A stretch of 64,000 nt of DNA from Paraburkholderia tuberum STM678 (lineage in GTDB: Bacteria > Pseudomonadota > Gammaproteobacteria > Burkholderiales > Burkholderiaceae). The notes under the pieces were generated by a model, which saw only the letters and a list, made by a program, of their open reading frames with translations, was not told the DNA's origin and made no database searches. Positions 6,706 to 16,088 of the stretch are shown here, one piece after another. Each line of letters begins with the position of its first letter. The stretch's first letter is position 1. The stretch is taken from assembly GCF_902833905.1 (NCBI RefSeq), contig NZ_CADFGP010000016.1, forward strand, positions 1-64,000. Reading direction: 5' to 3'. Made by a program: the position numbers and the translations under genes.

Positions 6706-9099
6706 ATGGCCGAAGCAACCTCGCATCCCACCCCACCGCAAGTTCTGGACCCCGATACGCTGCGCAACCTCGATCGCTACTGGCGCGCATGCAATTACCT
6801 GTCGGTCGGCATGATCTATCTGCGCGACAACCCGTTGCTGCGCAAACCGCTGAAGCCCGAGCACATCAAGAACCGGCTGCTCGGCCACTGGGGCTCCGAC
6901 GCCGGTCAGAGCTTCGTGCTCGTGCATCTGAACCGGCTGATCCGCAAACACGATCTCGACGTGATCTTTCTGTCCGGCCCCGGTCACGGCGCCCCCGCGA
7001 GCCTCGCGAACTGCTACCTGGAAGGCCACTACTCGGAAATTTATCCGGACCGCAGCGAGGACGAAGCCGGTATGCGGCGCTTTTTCCGGCAATTCTCGTT
7101 CCCGGGCGGCATCGGTTCGCATTGCACGCCCGAAACGCCGGGCTCGATTCACGAAGGGGGCGAACTCGGCTACAGCCTGTCGCACGGCTACGGCGCCGCG
7201 TTCGACAACCCCGAGCTGATCGTCACCGTGATGATCGGCGACGGCGAAGCGGAAACCGGCCCGCTTGCCACGTCGTGGCATTCGAACAAATTCCTGAACC
7301 CGATCCGCGACGGCGCGGTGCTGCCGGTGCTGCATCTGAACGGCTACAAGATCGCCAATCCGACGCTGCTCGCGCGCATTCCGCGTGAGGAACTCGAAGC
7401 ATTGATGGTCGGCTACGGGCACAAGCCGTATTTCGTCGAAGGCGACGATCCCGACACGATGCATCAGCAGATGGCCGCGACGCTCGAACAATGCATCGGC
7501 GAAATTCGCGCGATCCAGCAGCATGCGCGGCAGAACAACGACACGACGCGGCCGCGCTGGCCGATGATCGTGCTGCGCTCGCCGAAGGGCTGGACCGGGC
7601 CGAAGGAAGTCGACGGTCACAAGGTGGAAGGCTCGTGGCGCTCGCATCAGGTGCCGGTGGCCGATGCGGTGAGCAATCGCAAGAGTCTGCAGATCGTCGA
7701 GGATTGGCTGCGCAGCTACGGTCCCGAAACGCTGTTCGATGCGAACGGCCGGCTCGTCGAAGAACTGCGCGCGCTCGCGCCCGAGGGCGCGCGCCGCATC
7801 AGCGCGAATCCGCACGCGAACGGCGGACTGTTGTGCAAGATGCTCGACATGCCGCCGTTCCGCGACTACGCGGTGGCCGTGAAGAAACCGGCGGCGGCGT
7901 ATACGTCGCCGACCGCGGTGCTCGGCACGTTCCTGCGCGACGTGATGCGCAACAACATGTCGAACTTCCGGCTGTTCGGTCCCGACGAAACTTCGAGCAA
8001 CAAGCTGCACGCGGTCTATGAAGCGTCGGGCAAGACCTGGCTCGCCGCGCTCGAACCGGGCGACGCCGACGGCGGCGAACTGTCGCCCGATGGCCGCGTG
8101 ATGGAAATGCTCAGCGAGCACACGCTCGAAGGCTGGTTGGAAGGCTATGCGCTGACAGGCCGTCACGGACTCTTCGCGACCTACGAAGCGTTCGTGCACG
8201 TGATCGACTCGATGTTCAACCAGCACGCGAAGTGGCTCGAAAAAGCCAAGCGCGAGCTCGGCTGGCGGCAGCCGGTGCCGTCGCTCAATCTGCTGATCAC
8301 GTCGATCGTGTGGCGCCAGGATCACAACGGTTTCACGCACCAGGACCCCGGTTTTCTCGACGTGGTCACCAACAAGAGCCCGGACGTCGTGCGCATCTAT
8401 CTGCCGCCCGACGCGAACTGTCTGCTGAGCGTTGCCGATCACTGCCTGCGCTCGCGCGACTACGTGAACGTGATCGTGTCCGACAAGCAGCCGCACCTGG
8501 ACTATCTCGACATGGACGCGGCCGTCACGCATTGCACCAAGGGCATCGGCATCTGGGACTGGGCGTCGACCGATCAGGGCGTCGAGCCGGACGTCGTGAT
8601 CGCGTGCGCGGGCGACATCGCGACGATGGAAGCGCTCGCCGCCGTGCAGATCCTGAAGGAGCGCTGCCCGACGCTGAAGATCCGCTTCGTCAACGTGGTC
8701 GATCTGTTCCGCCTGATGCCCGAGCATGCGCATCCGCATGGACTGTCCGACCGCGATTTCGATTCGCTGTTTACGACCAGCAAGCCGGTGATCTTCAACT
8801 TCCACTCGTATGCGGCGCTCGTGCACAAGCTCACGTACAACCGTCAGAATCACGGAAACATGCACGTGCATGGCTATAACGAGAAGGGCAACATCAATAC
8901 CCCGCTCGAACTCGCGATCATCAACGGCGTCGACCGCTTCACGCTGGCGATCGATGCGATCGATCGCGTGCCGTCGCTGCGCGGCGTCGGCGATCATACG
9001 AAGGAGTGGCTGCGCGGGCAGATCATCGAGCATCTCGCGTATGCACACGAGGAAGGGATCGACAAGGAGGAAATCCGCAACTGGACGTGGAAAGGCTGA
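6706..9099 (+). CDS. xfp: Phosphoketolase (xylulose 5-phosphate/fructose 6-phosphate)
   Basis: This thiamine-diphosphate enzyme splits xylulose 5-phosphate or fructose 6-phosphate with phosphate to acetyl phosphate plus glyceraldehyde 3-phosphate or erythrose 4-phosphate. The 797-residue length matches the family. Visible signatures include SGPGHGAP near residue 91, the FSFPGGIGSHCTPETPGSIH segment, and the ThDP-Mg motif IGDGEAETGP near residue 178. GAGG lies before the ATG. A Shine-Dalgarno and a start for acetate kinase follow 14 bases after the stop, the usual xfp-ackA arrangement that turns acetyl phosphate into acetate and ATP, but here that partner gene is broken. Confidence 0.95.
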   Translation: MAEATSHPTPPQVLDPDTLRNLDRYWRACNYLSVGMIYLRDNPLLRKPLKPEHIKNRLLGHWGSDAGQSFVLVHLNRLIRKHDLDVIFLSGPGHGAPASLANCYLEGHYSEIYPDRSEDEAGMRRFFRQFSFPGGIGSHCTPETPGSIHEGGELGYSLSHGYGAAFDNPELIVTVMIGDGEAETGPLATSWHSNKFLNPIRDGAVLPVLHLNGYKIANPTLLARIPREELEALMVGYGHKPYFVEGDDPDTMHQQMAATLEQCIGEIRAIQQHARQNNDTTRPRWPMIVLRSPKGWTGPKEVDGHKVEGSWRSHQVPVADAVSNRKSLQIVEDWLRSYGPETLFDANGRLVEELRALAPEGARRISANPHANGGLLCKMLDMPPFRDYAVAVKKPAAAYTSPTAVLGTFLRDVMRNNMSNFRLFGPDETSSNKLHAVYEASGKTWLAALEPGDADGGELSPDGRVMEMLSEHTLEGWLEGYALTGRHGLFATYEAFVHVIDSMFNQHAKWLEKAKRELGWRQPVPSLNLLITSIVWRQDHNGFTHQDPGFLDVVTNKSPDVVRIYLPPDANCLLSVADHCLRSRDYVNVIVSDKQPHLDYLDMDAAVTHCTKGIGIWDWASTDQGVEPDVVIACAGDIATMEALAAVQILKERCPTLKIRFVNVVDLFRLMPEHAHPHGLSDRDFDSLFTTSKPVIFNFHSYAALVHKLTYNRQNHGNMHVHGYNEKGNINTPLELAIINGVDRFTLAIDAIDRVPSLRGVGDHTKEWLRGQIIEHLAYAHEEGIDKEEIRNWTWKG

Positions 9100-9113
9100 G
9101 CGAGGAGGCGCCC

Positions 9114-9308
9114 ATGCACGACCACGATCAGGAACGGACGATCCTCGTGCTGAACAGCGGGTCGTCATCGCTGAAGTGCGGGCTGTTCGCCCACTCGGCC
9201 AACGACGAAACACTGTTGCTCGAAGGCGCGGCTGCAAGCGGGCGGGAGCTGACCCGCCTGACTGAGGTCAGCCCTGGCGGACGACGGTCCGGTCCGCGAC
9301 TGAAGTGA
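9114..9308 (+). pseudogene. ackA: Acetate kinase, 3'-truncated remnant
   Basis: A strong GAGGAGG site precedes ATG at 9114. The first ~45 codons are unmistakable acetate kinase, with the N-terminal phosphate-binding segment ILVLNSGSSSLKCGLF at residues 10-25. After about residue 48 (GRELTRLT) similarity ends, and the frame runs for 16 more codons antisense to the neighbouring BON gene before stopping. An intact acetate kinase has about 400 residues, so close to 90 % is missing, including the catalytic domain. The break lies at about 9255-9265. The phosphoketolase upstream is intact, so acetyl phosphate must be handled by an ackA or pta elsewhere. Confidence 0.85.
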
Positions 9309-9522
9309 CGCCGAACAGACGCGTGACGTCTTCGAGCATCGCGGCGCGCTGTGCTTCGCGCTGAAGCTCGCCCGACAGCGTGATACGCCCCCGCGCGACC
9401 TTCACGCGCACGGCACCCGGCGGCACGGCCGAATCCCACGCGAGACGGCGCGCTGCTTCGGCGGCGATCTGCGCGTCGGTCAGGCGGGCAGATTCGCTCG
9501 ATCTCGAGCTTGTGGACCGCAT
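9268..9522 (-). CDS. BON-domain protein
   Basis: The 84-residue protein is one BON (OsmY-like) domain: WDSAVPPGAVRVKVARGRIT, then LSGEL and a C-terminal VTSVADRT strand. There is no signal peptide in this form. I start it at 9522 because GGAGA lies 5 bases before that ATG; the upstream TTG at 9552 has no such site. BON domains bind phospholipid membranes. The gene's 3' end overlaps the truncated ackA on the other strand, which suggests that the deletion that removed ackA also brought this gene in. Confidence 0.75.
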   Translation of the reverse strand: MRSTSSRSSESARLTDAQIAAEAARRLAWDSAVPPGAVRVKVARGRITLSGELQREAQRAAMLEDVTRLFGVTSVADRTVVRQG

Positions 9523-9717
9523 GGCGTCTCCGCGAAACAGAATGTCGATCAACTCACACTAGCAGATGTGGCTGGTTTTGCCGGCGTGCGCGCTTGGCCG
9601 GCAGCGCAGATTCGCTCGCCGCGCCGGGCTCGCCGCGTTTATCATAGTGCCCACCTGACAGAACGCGCCGTCCAGCCGCGAACGGCGCGCGCATCTTCCA
9701 CGAGACCTCGCAATCCC

Positions 9718-10413
9718 ATGAATTCTCCTCCCGACGCTCCTTCCCGACCCTCGCTGCGCGCGCTGACTGCGCTCGAAGGACGTGTTCTCGGCGTGCTCGT
9801 CGAAAAACAGCACACGGTACCCGACAGTTATCCGTTGTCGCTGAACGCGCTGACGCTCGGCTGCAATCAGAAGACCGGCCGCGCGCCGGTGATGAGCGCG
9901 ACCGAGGCCGAGGTGCTGACCGCCGTCGACGGCCTGAAACGCCTGAGCCTCGTGTTCGAGGGCAGCAGCAGCCGCGTGCCGCGCTTCGAGCACAACATGA
10001 ACCGCGTGCTCGGGCTGCCGGGACAGTCGATCGCGCTGCTGACCACGCTGCTGCTGCGCGGCGCGCAAACGGCCGCCGAATTGCGCCTGAACAGCGCGCG
10101 GCTGCATGGCTTCGCCGATATTTCGTCGGTCGAGGCGTTCCTCGACGAGCTGGCCGCGAACGATCCGCCTCGCGTCGTCCGGCTGCCGCGCATGGCGGGC
10201 GAGCGTGAGAATCGCTGGATGCATCTGTTGTGCGGCGAGTTCAGCATCACCGAAGCCGCGCAGTCCGCGCTCGCCGAGGACGACAGCGTGCCGCTGTCGG
10301 CATTCGAGGCGCTGAAGGCCGAGCAGAAGCGTCTCGCCGATGAAGTCAGCCGTCTGCAGGCCGTCGTGCGGCGCATGGCGACCGAGCTGGGCATCAGCGC
10401 GGACGATCTGTGA
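9718..10413 (+). CDS. YceH-family protein (UPF0502, DUF480)
   Basis: The 231-residue protein matches the YceH family across its length: the opening LTALEGRVLGVLVEKQHTVP, the characteristic SLNALTLGCNQK segment, and a C-terminal coiled stretch (EQKRLADEVSRLQAVVRRM). The fold is known to be two winged-helix domains; no enzymatic role is established. The ATG at 9718 gives the family-typical N-terminus. It is a single-gene unit facing the SLATT gene. Confidence 0.88.
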   Translation: MNSPPDAPSRPSLRALTALEGRVLGVLVEKQHTVPDSYPLSLNALTLGCNQKTGRAPVMSATEAEVLTAVDGLKRLSLVFEGSSSRVPRFEHNMNRVLGLPGQSIALLTTLLLRGAQTAAELRLNSARLHGFADISSVEAFLDELAANDPPRVVRLPRMAGERENRWMHLLCGEFSITEAAQSALAEDDSVPLSAFEALKAEQKRLADEVSRLQAVVRRMATELGISADDL

Positions 10414-10462
10414 TCTGAAACGGAAACGAAAGCGAAGGCGAAGGCGCGCCCGGCCGCCTGTA

Positions 10463-10981
10463 TCACGCATCACGCCGACGCGGCCTATCCGCCAGCAACG
10501 TACGCTGCGTGCGATAGAAGATCCGCGGCGGCACGTTCGGCGAGTCTTCGGCGAGACGGTCGAGTTCGGTACGGATCCCGGTGAGGTAGTGCGCTTCGCG
10601 CGCATCGGCGTCGCCGGCAAACACCGCTTCGAGCCGCCGACGCACCGCGCCATAGCGCGCACCGGCCGCGCGATGCTTCTCGGCACGCTCCGCATAGCGC
10701 AGGAACGTCTGCAACGCGGCCGACAGCGCCGCCGCCGCGCTGACGAGCCCAACGACTATCCGCATCTCGATCGACACCGGCGGCGCGCTCAACGACGCGA
10801 ACACCGCCGTGCCGACGAACGCGGTCAGCGCGGTCACGAGCCAGCCCATGCGGCGCTCGCGCGCCGACAGCAGATCCGCCATGTCGTAATGGCTCATCTG
10901 CGATTCGCGCGCGCGGCGAATCCATTTCAACAGCAGCTCGGTTTCGTCGACGGGCGGCTCGTAGGCGGGCAGGGTCGTCAT
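10463..10981 (-). CDS. SLATT-like / DUF4231-type two-helix membrane protein
   Basis: This 172-residue protein has two adjacent hydrophobic helices (about residues 46-66 and 74-92) flanked by long charged helices (ETELLLKWIRRARESQ before them, LRYAERAEKHRAAGARYGAV after them). That is the layout of SLATT domains, predicted pore-forming effectors in nucleotide-signalled defence systems, and of the related DUF4231 proteins. No SMODS, SLOG or cyclase gene is adjacent: its neighbours are yceH and mreB. A housekeeping role is therefore as likely as defence. It lies 22 bases downstream of mreB on the same strand and may share its transcript. Confidence 0.6.
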   Translation of the reverse strand: MTTLPAYEPPVDETELLLKWIRRARESQMSHYDMADLLSARERRMGWLVTALTAFVGTAVFASLSAPPVSIEMRIVVGLVSAAAALSAALQTFLRYAERAEKHRAAGARYGAVRRRLEAVFAGDADAREAHYLTGIRTELDRLAEDSPNVPPRIFYRTQRTLLADRPRRRDA

Positions 10982-11003
10982 CGTTCAGCGTTCGGCACGC
11001 GCA

Positions 11004-12047
<1,044 letters not shown>

Positions 12048-12193
12048 GCGTATTCCTGTCTTTGCGAAGGCGGGCGCGTGAGCGCCGCCGGGAGCTTGTC
12101 GGGGTCTGCCGCTTGCACGCGGCGGGCGGCCGGAGCGGCCGCGCGACAGCAAGAATAGCAGTTTATCGGCGGGCGCGGCCGCACTATCGTCCG

Positions 12194-13051
12194 CTATCTG
12201 CCGCTCGCCGGCCCCAGCCGCGCCGCGATCGTGCGGCATGCCGCAAGCAGCGGCTCGATGTAAGTGGCTTGCACATCGTCGCGGCGGCGGAAGGTCGGCA
12301 TGCTGATGCTCACGCAGCCGGCCGCGCGGCCGTCCGGGCCGCGAATCGCGGCGCCGTAGCAGCAGATCGATACTTCGTTCTCCTCGCGGTCTTCCGCGTA
12401 GCCGCGCTGCGCGGTCGCGTCGAGCTCGCGGCGCACGGCGTCGAGGTCGGTCAGCGTGTGCTCGGTGAAACGCTCGAGCGGCGCGTTCTTCAGCAGCGCC
12501 TCGCGCTCGGCCACGCTGAGTGTCGCCAGATACGCCTTGCCGACCGAACTCGACGTCAGCGACACGCGCGTGCCGATGCGCGATGCCATGCGCACCGCGT
12601 GCGGGCTTTCGAGCTTTTCGATGTAGACCATCTCGCCCTGGCTGGGCACCGCGAGGTGGATCGTCTCCGATGTGAAGTCGCGCAACGCCATCAACGCATC
12701 GACGGCCGCGAGCCGCAGATCCGAGCGCTCCCAGCTATGGCTCGCCAGGTTGATCAGGCGCGGTCCGAGGTCGAAGGTGTTGGCGCTGCCGCTCGCGACG
12801 ATCAGCCCTTCAGCCTGCAAAGCCGCGACGATGCGATGGACGGTCGGGCGTGGATAGCCGCTCGCCGCGCTCAGCTTCGCGACGTTGGGCGGCGTTGGCG
12901 CATCGGCGATCAGTTGCAGCACCGCGATGAACTTCGAGAACGCGGCGGCGCCGGCGACGGCCCTGGAGTCGGCTTTGTCGTCGGCGTGCCCGACAGCATC
13001 ATGGTCGGCGGCGCCGGCGTGGGAACGGGGTTTGGAAGCGGAACTCGACAT
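12194..13051 (-). CDS. IclR-family transcriptional regulator
   Basis: The 285-residue protein has an N-terminal winged helix (about residues 45-100; ADAPTPPNVAKLSAASGYPR then PTVHRIVAALQAEGL) and a C-terminal effector domain with the IclR-type segments SSSVGKAYLATL and GYAEDREENEVSICCYGAAI. IclR proteins bind small aromatic or organic acids and repress or activate catabolic operons. I start it at 13051 (MSSSASK); a start 33 bases upstream is also possible. It is the last gene of the cupin-MFS-SDR group, 90 bases after the SDR, and is the natural candidate to control that operon. Confidence 0.85.
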   Translation of the reverse strand: MSSSASKPRSHAGAADHDAVGHADDKADSRAVAGAAAFSKFIAVLQLIADAPTPPNVAKLSAASGYPRPTVHRIVAALQAEGLIVASGSANTFDLGPRLINLASHSWERSDLRLAAVDALMALRDFTSETIHLAVPSQGEMVYIEKLESPHAVRMASRIGTRVSLTSSSVGKAYLATLSVAEREALLKNAPLERFTEHTLTDLDAVRRELDATAQRGYAEDREENEVSICCYGAAIRGPDGRAAGCVSISMPTFRRRDDVQATYIEPLLAACRTIAARLGPASGR

Positions 13052-13141
13052 CACACAGAGGTAGGGCAGAGCAGGGGTACGCAATTATGCCTTTATCGAT
13101 GGCGTCAAACGACGGCGGCGCCGCTTCACGCGCCGACTCGA

Positions 13142-13870
13142 TCACGCGACGAGATATCCGCCGTCGACCGGCACGATTGCGCCCGTCATGAACGACGCCG
13201 CCGGCGAGCACAGGAACACCGCGACCTGCGCGACTTCCTCCGGCGTGCCCCAGCGACGCAGCGGCGTACGTTCCAGAATCGCCAGCGAGCGGCCATCGTC
13301 GTCCTGCAACGCCTGGGTGAGCGGCGTTGCGATCCAGCCCGGCGCAACCGCATTGACGCGAATGCCGTCGGCGGCATAGGCGATCGCGAGTGACTTCGTT
13401 AGCTGCGCCACCGCGCCCTTGCTCGCGCTATAAGCCGGCACGAGACCGCCGCCGAAAAAACTCAGCATCGACGCCGTATTGACGATGCAGCCCGCCGACG
13501 CCTTCAACGAGTCGCGCGCGGCGGCGCACACGCGCATCGTGCCGTTCAGATTGATATCCATCACGCGTTCGAACACGTCGAGCCGATGTTCTTCGACGCG
13601 GCTGATCACGCCGGCGCAGTTGACCACGATGTCGAGGCGCTCGAACGCGTTCACCGCGGCCGTGACGGCGTTACCCGAGCGGACATCCAGCGTGACGCGC
13701 GCAATCTCGCGATTGAGCGTATCGGGCGTGCCTTCGGGCAGCGGCAAACCAGCCGCCACCGTGTGCGCGCCAAGCTGCGCGAGCGTGTTGGCGATCGCCG
13801 CGCCGATACCGGACAAGCCGCCGGTCACGAGCGCGGTCTTGCCTTCGAGGAGCTGGTTCTGGAATGTCAT
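13142..13870 (-). CDS. SDR-family oxidoreductase
   Basis: This 242-residue classical short-chain dehydrogenase has the cofactor motif TGGLSGIG (residues 16-23), NCAG near 84-87, and the catalytic Ser134, Tyr147 and Lys151 (YSASK). The C-terminal PVDGGYLVA ending is typical of the family. It oxidises or reduces an alcohol or ketone with NAD(P). It lies 13 bases downstream of the MFS importer and is in the same operon as the cupin dioxygenase, so it probably acts on the same catabolic substrate. The substrate is not evident. Confidence 0.88.
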   Translation of the reverse strand: MTFQNQLLEGKTALVTGGLSGIGAAIANTLAQLGAHTVAAGLPLPEGTPDTLNREIARVTLDVRSGNAVTAAVNAFERLDIVVNCAGVISRVEEHRLDVFERVMDINLNGTMRVCAAARDSLKASAGCIVNTASMLSFFGGGLVPAYSASKGAVAQLTKSLAIAYAADGIRVNAVAPGWIATPLTQALQDDDGRSLAILERTPLRRWGTPEEVAQVAVFLCSPAASFMTGAIVPVDGGYLVA

Positions 13871-13883
13871 GGGAGAAGCCGCC

Positions 13884-15185
13884 TCAGGTGGGTTGGGTCT
13901 CGATCGAGCTCGCGAGCGGCGCGGGCGCCACTTCCTGGACGACGAACAGATAGACGAGCGCCGCCGCGAACGCGACGGCCGCGCTGATCAGTAGCGCGTT
14001 GACGAACGAATGCGTCCGATCGACGACGATGCCGGTGATCACCGGCGCGAACGAGCCGCCCAGATAGCCACCGAAGTTCTGCATGCTGCCGAGCGACGCC
14101 ACCAGATGTCGCGGCGCGGCGACGCTGACGAGCGCCCATGCGCTGCCGCTCGACAGGTTCACGAACAGCATCGCGAGCGACACGTAGACGATCGCGAGCG
14201 TCGTGCTCGGTGTGTAGGCGGCCGGCACCGTGAATGCGGCCGCGCCGACGAGACCGACGCACAGCGGCCACTTGCGGCTGCGGATCGGCGCCATGCCGCG
14301 CTTCAACAGATAGTCGGCGATCACGCCGCTGCTCGCCATGCCGATCGTGCCGAACACATACGGAATCGCGACGAGCCAGCCGGTGTGCGCGATGCTCAAA
14401 TGACGCTCACGCTCCAGATAGCCGGGCAGCCACGTCAGATAGAGCCACACCATGTAGATCACGCCCATGAAGCCGAAGATCATGCCCCACGTGTTGCGCA
14501 GCTTGAACAGCGCGCCCCATTCGGACCAGCTGAGGCCCTGCGGATTCTCCTGGCCGGTCGCGCCTTCGTTCAGATGCGCGGTTTCTTCTTCGGTCAGCGC
14601 GATTTCGCTGCGATTACGATAGACGAGGTACCACGCGAGCGCGACGACAACGCCGACCACGCCCATGATGACGAACATCGTTCGCCATCCGAAGGAAAGC
14701 ATCAGCACCGTGAGCAGCGGCGGCGCGATCATCGGCGCAATGGTGGATGACGAGATGAAGGTGCCGATCGGCGTGCCGCGCTCGCGGACCGCGAACCATT
14801 CGCTGACGACTTTGGCGCCGGCCGGAAACAGCGGCGCCTCGGCGATGCCGAGCACGACGCGCGCCGTGAGAAAGTGATTGAGCGTCTGGATGAAGCCGCC
14901 CGCGACCTGGGCGATCGACCACACGAGCATGCCGAGGCCGAGCATCACGCGCGATCCGAAACGGTCCAGCAGCGCGCCGACCGGCAACTGCGCGAACGCA
15001 TACGACAACGAGAACGCGGACAGCAGCAGCCCCATCTGCGAAGCGGACAGATGCAATTCCTCGCTGACCAGATGATTCGCGATCGACAGCGTGCTGCGGT
15101 CGAGATAATTGACGATGCCCGCCACCGTCAGAAAGACGACGGCGACCACCTGGATACGTTTCAGACGCTGCGACTTCTGAAGCAT
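13884..15185 (-). CDS. MFS transporter, anion:cation symporter (ACS) type
   Basis: The 433-residue protein has 12 predicted membrane helices and the ACS-type opening (VVFLTVAGIVNYLDRSTLSI) followed by LLSAFSLSYAFAQLPVGALL and the loop motif DRFGSRVMLG. ACS carriers bring in organic anions such as phthalate, tartrate, glucarate or aromatic acids by proton symport. It lies between the cupin dioxygenase and the SDR in one operon, which suggests uptake of the substrate those enzymes use. The gap to the cupin gene is 105 bases. Confidence 0.87.
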   Translation of the reverse strand: MLQKSQRLKRIQVVAVVFLTVAGIVNYLDRSTLSIANHLVSEELHLSASQMGLLLSAFSLSYAFAQLPVGALLDRFGSRVMLGLGMLVWSIAQVAGGFIQTLNHFLTARVVLGIAEAPLFPAGAKVVSEWFAVRERGTPIGTFISSSTIAPMIAPPLLTVLMLSFGWRTMFVIMGVVGVVVALAWYLVYRNRSEIALTEEETAHLNEGATGQENPQGLSWSEWGALFKLRNTWGMIFGFMGVIYMVWLYLTWLPGYLERERHLSIAHTGWLVAIPYVFGTIGMASSGVIADYLLKRGMAPIRSRKWPLCVGLVGAAAFTVPAAYTPSTTLAIVYVSLAMLFVNLSSGSAWALVSVAAPRHLVASLGSMQNFGGYLGGSFAPVITGIVVDRTHSFVNALLISAAVAFAAALVYLFVVQEVAPAPLASSIETQPT

Positions 15186-15290
15186 GTTTGTCTCCTGCGC
15201 AATGGGTCCTGCTGTGTGGGAATGGTGTTGCCGTGCCTGTCGGTATTGCGGTGTCCTGGCCGTTGGTTCTGTTGGGGCTTGCGCGGCCTT

Positions 15291-15812
15291 TTACCGGACG
15301 AACTGCTCGACGTAGTCTTCGCCGAGGCCCACCGCCGCGTAGTGCTTGCGGCACATGTCGATCTTCGTGAATACGTCTTCGTAACCGGTGTAGTTCCCGT
15401 ACGGATCGCAATAGAACATCACGCCGTTGACCTGGAAGTACGTGATCATTTCCTCGACGTCCTCGGGCACATATAACGTATGCGTTTCGCCCGGCGGCTC
15501 GTACACGTAGCTGCCTTCGGTCGCGACCCAGTCATGCTCGAGATAACGCCAGCGGCCCTTGAGCACCATGCCGTGCACGGCCTGCGGATGACGATGCCGG
15601 CTCAACACACCCGAGCGGCGTACGCGCAGCAGATTCATCCAGTATCCCTGCGACGCATTCAGGCACAGTGGGCGGAACGACACGTTTTCTGCCTGCGGGA
15701 CCCACACGCGTTCGTCGGTCGGAATCGCGAAGGGCACGACGATTTCCTTTTGCGCTTCCTTCGGGAACGGTAGCTGGTACGGCGTCAGGTCGGATTGATT
15801 GGCCTCTGGCAT
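15291..15812 (-). CDS. Cupin dioxygenase, 2,4'-dihydroxyacetophenone dioxygenase-like
   Basis: The 173-residue protein is a single cupin. Motif 1 gives two metal-binding histidines (SRHRHPQAVHGMVLKG, His73 and His75) and motif 2 a third (PPGETHTLYV, His111), the arrangement of 2,4'-dihydroxyacetophenone dioxygenase, a non-haem iron enzyme that cleaves the side-chain C-C bond. I start it at 15812 because GAGGAA lies just upstream. It is the first gene of an operon with an ACS-type importer, an SDR and an IclR regulator, so the unit probably degrades a hydroxylated aromatic ketone or related compound. The exact substrate is inference. Confidence 0.75.
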   Translation of the reverse strand: MPEANQSDLTPYQLPFPKEAQKEIVVPFAIPTDERVWVPQAENVSFRPLCLNASQGYWMNLLRVRRSGVLSRHRHPQAVHGMVLKGRWRYLEHDWVATEGSYVYEPPGETHTLYVPEDVEEMITYFQVNGVMFYCDPYGNYTGYEDVFTKIDMCRKHYAAVGLGEDYVEQFVR

Positions 15813-15849
15813 GGGAAATTCCTCGCGAAGTGTGCAGAAAAAAGCAATG

Positions 15850-15881
15850 TCCACATTGTGGATAAAAAGTCCATAATATGG
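15850..15881. promoter_or_regulatory. Two palindromes, candidate IclR-family operators
   Basis: TCCACATTGTGGA (15850-15862) and CCATAATATGG (15871-15881) are palindromes with one central base, with centres 20 bp apart, about two helical turns. They sit at about -4 to +6 and +15 to +27 relative to the start predicted from the promoter at 15884-15912, where a bound protein would block transcription of the cupin operon. The IclR regulator at the operon's end is the likely ligand. Confidence 0.55.
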
Positions 15882-15883
15882 TT

Positions 15884-15912
15884 ATTATCGGAACCGCTTT
15901 GGGTGGGGTCAA
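15884..15912 (-). promoter_or_regulatory. Sigma-70 promoter of the cupin-MFS-SDR operon
   Basis: On the minus strand, TTGACC (15912-15907) is followed after exactly 17 bases by GATAAT (15889-15884), each one mismatch from consensus. Transcription should start near 15877, about 65 bases before the cupin ATG. Confidence 0.6.
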
Positions 15913-16088
15913 TCCTGGGGAAATTACTGGTCAGGCACGATAAAGCGACGCCGCCGCACGACACGCAAAAAGCGCCTAAAACAAGGCCTGCGCGCGCATT
16001 CTGATCGAACACCATCTTTAAGTCTGCTTTAAGTGGAGGCCACTACATTACGCATCCTCCACGTAACCCTCCGCAAGACTCCCTGACT

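Noticed and set aside
6562..9237. An open frame of 891 codons on the minus strand
   Set aside because: It lies opposite phosphoketolase, is rich in Arg, His and Asp as expected from the complement of high-GC codons, and has no domain text.
10463..10981. A nucleotide-signalled (CBASS-like) defence system around the SLATT-like protein
   Set aside because: No cyclase, SLOG, SMODS or nuclease gene is adjacent; yceH and mreB are not defence genes.
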